Below are positions 60,827-64,000 of a DNA stretch of 64,000 nucleotides, one piece after another (positions within the stretch are counted from its first letter, which is position 1; every line of letters begins with the position of its first letter). Position numbers and translations under genes: made by a program. Location of the stretch: the NCBI GenBank assembly GCA_045561235.1, contig JBJKYB010000002.1:496001-560000 (forward strand). Reading direction: 5' to 3'. This stretch comes from GCA-2705445 sp002705445. Its GTDB lineage: Bacteria; Pseudomonadota; Gammaproteobacteria; Poriferisulfidales; GCA-002705445. The notes under the pieces were generated by a model, which was given only the letters and a program-made list of their open reading frames with translations, was not told the DNA's origin and ran no database searches.

Positions 60827-63010
60827 ATGGCTGAGACTTCAAATTTAAAAAAAAACAATTTGAATCAGCAAAGTTCGTCTAACCCCGCGCTCAACAGCTT
60901 AATAAAAAAATCTAAATCATATTTACCGACAAATAAAATTCTTTTAATAAGAGAAGCCTACGATTTTAGTAATGCAAGTCATCATGGGCAGCTTCGTAAA
61001 AGCGGTGAACCCTATATTAATCATCCTTTATCTGTCGCATCAATACTTGCCGAAATGAAAATGGACGCAGTTAGCATTGTTGCAGCTATTTTGCATGACG
61101 TTGTAGAGGATACAAAAGCAGCAAAAGAAGACATAGAGAAAAAATTTGGTAAAGAAATAGCAAAAATTGTAGATGGTGTAAGTAAAATTGATAAAAATAT
61201 AAAATTTCTATCTCGAGATGAAGCTCAGGCGGAAAATTTTAGTAAAATGATGCTAGCAATGTCAGATGATCTAAGAGTTATTTTAGTGAAACTAGCAGAC
61301 AGATTGCATAATATGAGAACACTTGATTGCTTATCTAAACAAAAAAAAATTAGAATAGCAAAAGAGACGATTGAAATTTATGTCCCGATAGCACTAAGAC
61401 TTGGCATGAATAAGCTTCGACTTGAATTAGAAGAAATTTCATTCAGAACTCTCAATCCATATCGTTATCAAGTGATCACAAAGGCTGTAGAAAATCATCG
61501 AGGAAATAAAATAAAATTTTTAGATGATATTAAAGACAAGATCGAGGAGCGACTTGGGGATATAAATATAAATACAGATATTTTTGCTCGACAAAAAAAT
61601 CCTTATAGTATTTATAAGAAGATGAAAAAAAAGCAATTAGGTTTTAATGCTGTATATGATATTTATGGTTTACGGGTAGTTACTGAGAATATTGATGACT
61701 GTTACCGAGTTTTTGGAGCGTGTCATAATCTATTTAAACCTGTTCCTGGGAAATTTAAAGATTACATAGCTATTCCAAAATCAAATGGGTATCAGGCCCT
61801 TCATACAGTACTATTTGGTCCTAATGCCATCCCAATTGAGGTTCAGATTAGAACAAAAGAAATGGACCAATTTGCGGAATCTGGGATAGCATCACACTGG
61901 CAATATAAAACTGGTGGGCACTCCTCTGCACAAGCCTATGCACGTGATTGGTTGCAAAAGATCATTGAAATGAAGCAAAATACGTCGAATTCCATCGATC
62001 TCCTAGAAAATATCAAAATTGATTTATTTCCAGACGAGATTTATGTATTTACGCCAAAAGGAGAAATTAAAGAATTACCATATAGAAGTACCATCATAGA
62101 TTTTGCTTATTCAGTTCATACTGATGTTGGAAATAAGTGCACGGCGGCAAAAATAAACGACTTAGATGTTCCTTTAAGTACTACTCTATCATCCGGACAA
62201 ACAGTTGAAATAATCACCAATGCTTTAGGAAAGCCAAACCCATCGTGGTTAGAATTTGTGGTAACGGCAAAAGCAAGAGCAAATATAAAAAGTTATTTGA
62301 AAAATATGCAAACAGAACAGGCATCCGACCTCGGGTTAAGAATATTAGATAAAGCACTAAATGATTACGGTACTTCTTTCACTGAGATACCATATGAATC
62401 AATCAGAAGATTATTAAATGAATATAATTTAAAAGATGAAAAAACATTATTTGTAGAAATTGGTCTTGGAAATATCATACCCCATCTAGCAGCTCAAAAT
62501 CTTGCGAATAAAAAAAGTTTTGTCAAACAAAAGTATGATAGTTTTGTTTCAAAGTTACTTGGTTTTAGAGCGAATGAACTAATTGCGATAAAGGGTACAG
62601 AAGGACTTGTTTTAAATTATGCAAAATGTTGTAGGCCAATTCCAGGAGACGATATTGTAGGAATTACCTCGTCGGGAAACGGCTTTGTAGTGCATAGATC
62701 TGTCTGCCACAATATTAAAAAAACAAGATCCAATAGAATATTTATTGAATGGTCAGATGATGTCAGTGGTGAATATCAAACACAAATAAGAGTTTTTTCA
62801 GAAAAACAAAGAGGAGTGTTAGCAAATGTTGCCGGTGTTATTTCTCGACTTTCATGTAATATAGAAAATGTTAAATTTGACGAAGTGCAAAATCCTTATG
62901 CGTCTTTTGTTTTCACAATTGATGTTAAGGATAGAAATCATTTAGCAGAATTAATTAAAGAATTAAAAAAAGTTAAAAATATAACTAAAGTTATAAGGAC
63001 AATTGGATAA
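60827..63010 (+). CDS. spoT: Bifunctional (p)ppGpp synthase/hydrolase
   Basis: Controls the alarmone ppGpp. The 727-residue protein has the hydrolase HD domain (HHGQLRKSGEPYINHPL; ILHDVVEDT), the synthetase domain (KKNPYSIYKKMKKK-type RxKxxYSxxxK; GFNAVYDIYGLRVV; IPKSNGYQALHT), a TGS domain (DEIYVFTPKGEIKELP) and a C-terminal ACT domain. The intact HD residues indicate hydrolase activity. It follows rpoZ by 17 bases and abuts ridA. Confidence 0.96.
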   Translation: MAETSNLKKNNLNQQSSSNPALNSLIKKSKSYLPTNKILLIREAYDFSNASHHGQLRKSGEPYINHPLSVASILAEMKMDAVSIVAAILHDVVEDTKAAKEDIEKKFGKEIAKIVDGVSKIDKNIKFLSRDEAQAENFSKMMLAMSDDLRVILVKLADRLHNMRTLDCLSKQKKIRIAKETIEIYVPIALRLGMNKLRLELEEISFRTLNPYRYQVITKAVENHRGNKIKFLDDIKDKIEERLGDININTDIFARQKNPYSIYKKMKKKQLGFNAVYDIYGLRVVTENIDDCYRVFGACHNLFKPVPGKFKDYIAIPKSNGYQALHTVLFGPNAIPIEVQIRTKEMDQFAESGIASHWQYKTGGHSSAQAYARDWLQKIIEMKQNTSNSIDLLENIKIDLFPDEIYVFTPKGEIKELPYRSTIIDFAYSVHTDVGNKCTAAKINDLDVPLSTTLSSGQTVEIITNALGKPNPSWLEFVVTAKARANIKSYLKNMQTEQASDLGLRILDKALNDYGTSFTEIPYESIRRLLNEYNLKDEKTLFVEIGLGNIIPHLAAQNLANKKSFVKQKYDSFVSKLLGFRANELIAIKGTEGLVLNYAKCCRPIPGDDIVGITSSGNGFVVHRSVCHNIKKTRSNRIFIEWSDDVSGEYQTQIRVFSEKQRGVLANVAGVISRLSCNIENVKFDEVQNPYASFVFTIDVKDRNHLAELIKELKKVKNITKVIRTIG

Positions 63011-63394
63011 ATGAGTAAAGAATATATTCACACCGACAATGCCCCGTCAGCCATAGGAGCATACTCACAAGCTATAAAATTAGACGGCATTGTTTATTGC
63101 TCAGGACAAATTCCATTAGATCCAAAAGAAATGGTCCTTGTTTCAGATAATATTGATGAACAAATAGAACAAGTATTTGAAAATTTAAATCAGGTTTTAT
63201 TAAAGTCTGAATCCTCTCTTGATAATATATTAAAGTTAAATGTTTACTTGACAGATTTGGGTAATTTTTCAAAAGTTAATGAACATATGGAGAAGAGATT
63301 CAAAAAACCTTTCCCAGCTAGAGCTGCAATTGGAATTAAAGAACTTCCTAAAGGTGCTTTAATAGAAATAGATGCAATTGCAGAAGTGAAATAA
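63011..63394 (+). CDS. ridA: RidA family reactive intermediate deaminase
   Basis: Hydrolyses enamine/imine intermediates, such as 2-aminoacrylate, made by PLP enzymes. The 127-residue trimeric protein has the usual N-terminal SAIGAYSQAIKLDGIVYCSGQIPLDP, the catalytic Arg in FPARAAIGIKELPKGALIEIDAIA. It starts at the base after the spoT stop, as in many gammaproteobacteria. Confidence 0.96.
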   Translation: MSKEYIHTDNAPSAIGAYSQAIKLDGIVYCSGQIPLDPKEMVLVSDNIDEQIEQVFENLNQVLLKSESSLDNILKLNVYLTDLGNFSKVNEHMEKRFKKPFPARAAIGIKELPKGALIEIDAIAEVK

Positions 63395-63399
63395 AATTT

Positions 63400-64000
63400 A
63401 TGAGCACTGACCTTTTAGATCTTAAAGGTGTAGGAGAAAAAGGCCTAATAAAATTAAATAAAATTGGTATAAGAACTGTTGAAGATCTTTTATTCCATTT
63501 GCCTATAAGGTATCAAGATAAAACAAAGCTTACCAAAATATCCGATCTTGAGCCTGGAAATAAATATTTTATAGAGGGTGTTGTTGAAAAATCTAACATA
63601 ATTTTCTACAAAAAAAGAATGTTCTTAGTAAGGTTGTCAGACTCATCTGGTTTTATTCAATTAAGATTTTTTTATTTCAATAAGAGCCAAATGAGAAATT
63701 TCTCAGAGGGTCAAAAAGTAAGGTGCTATGGTGAATTAAGATTAGCGAATAAAGTTAAAGAAATGGTTCATCCAGAATGCGAATTTGTCGATCGAAACAA
63801 CATAAAAAAATTAGATGAATATCTAACCCCTGTGTACCCAATAACAGAGGGACTTCAGCAACATAGAATAAGAAATATTGTAAGACAATCTTTAGCGATG
63901 TTGAAGTCTGGAAAAATTTCTTTCCCTGAAATATTACCAAAAAAAATTTTAGAAAAATATAATCTGGTTGATATAAATACTGCTCTATTAAGTATTCATA
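63400..64000 (+). CDS. recG: ATP-dependent DNA helicase RecG, N-terminal part
   Basis: The first 200 residues of RecG, the helicase that remodels stalled replication forks; the rest is beyond the window. Visible are the N-terminal helix-hairpin-like LLDLKGVGEKGLIKLNKIGI, the LLFHLPIRYQDKT segment, and the OB-fold wedge domain with VRLSDSSGFIQLRFFYFN and YLTPVYPITEGLQQHRIR. The ATG lies five bases after ridA. Identity is clear; the motor domains are not in view. Confidence 0.92.
   Translation, partial: MSTDLLDLKGVGEKGLIKLNKIGIRTVEDLLFHLPIRYQDKTKLTKISDLEPGNKYFIEGVVEKSNIIFYKKRMFLVRLSDSSGFIQLRFFYFNKSQMRNFSEGQKVRCYGELRLANKVKEMVHPECEFVDRNNIKKLDEYLTPVYPITEGLQQHRIRNIVRQSLAMLKSGKISFPEILPKKILEKYNLVDINTALLSIH

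Noticed and set aside
1..64000. tRNA, rRNA, prophage or insertion sequence
   Set aside because: No cloverleaf-like or rRNA-like stretch, transposase, integrase or terminal repeat was recognised by eye; a covariance search would be needed to exclude short RNAs.

Overview
The window is an AT-rich (by eye about 30% G+C), densely packed bacterial chromosome segment. Several gene orders are classic for Gammaproteobacteria: glnA-glnL-glnG, glyQ-glyS, coaBC-dut-algC-argB, thiS-thiG-trmB, murJ-ribF-ileS-lspA-ispH with rpsT alongside, rplU-rpmA-obgE divergent from ispB, yibN-grxC-gpsA beside envC-ctpA, and gmk-rpoZ-spoT-ridA-recG. Short intergenic gaps, ATGA overlaps and missing expected neighbours (no secB between grxC and gpsA, no pstCAB beside pstS) suggest a streamlined, probably marine, gammaproteobacterium. 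The order below class cannot be fixed from this sequence. No tRNA, rRNA, CRISPR array, insertion sequence or phage gene was recognised, and no gene-free stretch exceeds 300 bases.

Layout. 1-4931 (minus): one tight operon of a circularly permuted ATP-grasp protein, an alpha-E protein and a transglutaminase-like protein, followed by a glucosylglycerate pair: a frameshifted HAD phosphatase and a glucosyl-3-phosphoglycerate synthase that appears to start at AUA. 5090-10532 (plus): envelope and housekeeping genes (CIA30, lipoprotein, DUF3108, YdjM-like, peptidase E, HIT, thioesterase), then very small genes, including a free-standing protein resembling sigma-70 region 1.1. 10638-18372: ppc, a DoxX/DCC/MOSC cluster, ferritin-like protein, trpS, alkA-like, a 59-residue SDHAF4-type gene and pseudoazurin. 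18407-24583: dksA, ctpA, envC, then a thiol-type ArsR repressor with rhodanese, glutaredoxin, gpsA and pyrD. 24588-28552: nitrogen control (glnG, glnL, glnA). 28768-33551: glycyl-tRNA synthetase and a SulP transporter. 33553-43746: trmB, thiG, thiS, ubiA, bioB, bioF, coaBC, dut, algC, argB, thiO. 43828-54166: a 27-residue membrane peptide gene, the ispH-to-murJ operon, rpsT, proB, obgE, rpmA, rplU. 54309-59477: ispB, then a phosphate/arsenic group (repeat protein, ACR3, PstS, OprP-like porin). 59732-64000: gmk, rpoZ, spoT, ridA, recG.

How it fits together. Nitrogen control is readable: a sigma-54 type promoter precedes glnA and an NtrC-type palindrome precedes glnL, but GlnA has phenylalanine where the adenylylated tyrosine should be. 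Phosphate scavenging (porin and PstS) sits with an arsenite exporter, as expected where phosphate uptake brings in arsenate. A repressor with the two-cysteine layout of BigR/SqrR leads an operon of rhodanese and glutaredoxin, suggesting persulfide-responsive thiol control. The operon joining the ATP-grasp/alpha-E/transglutaminase trio to glucosylglycerate synthesis is the best candidate for an undescribed system.
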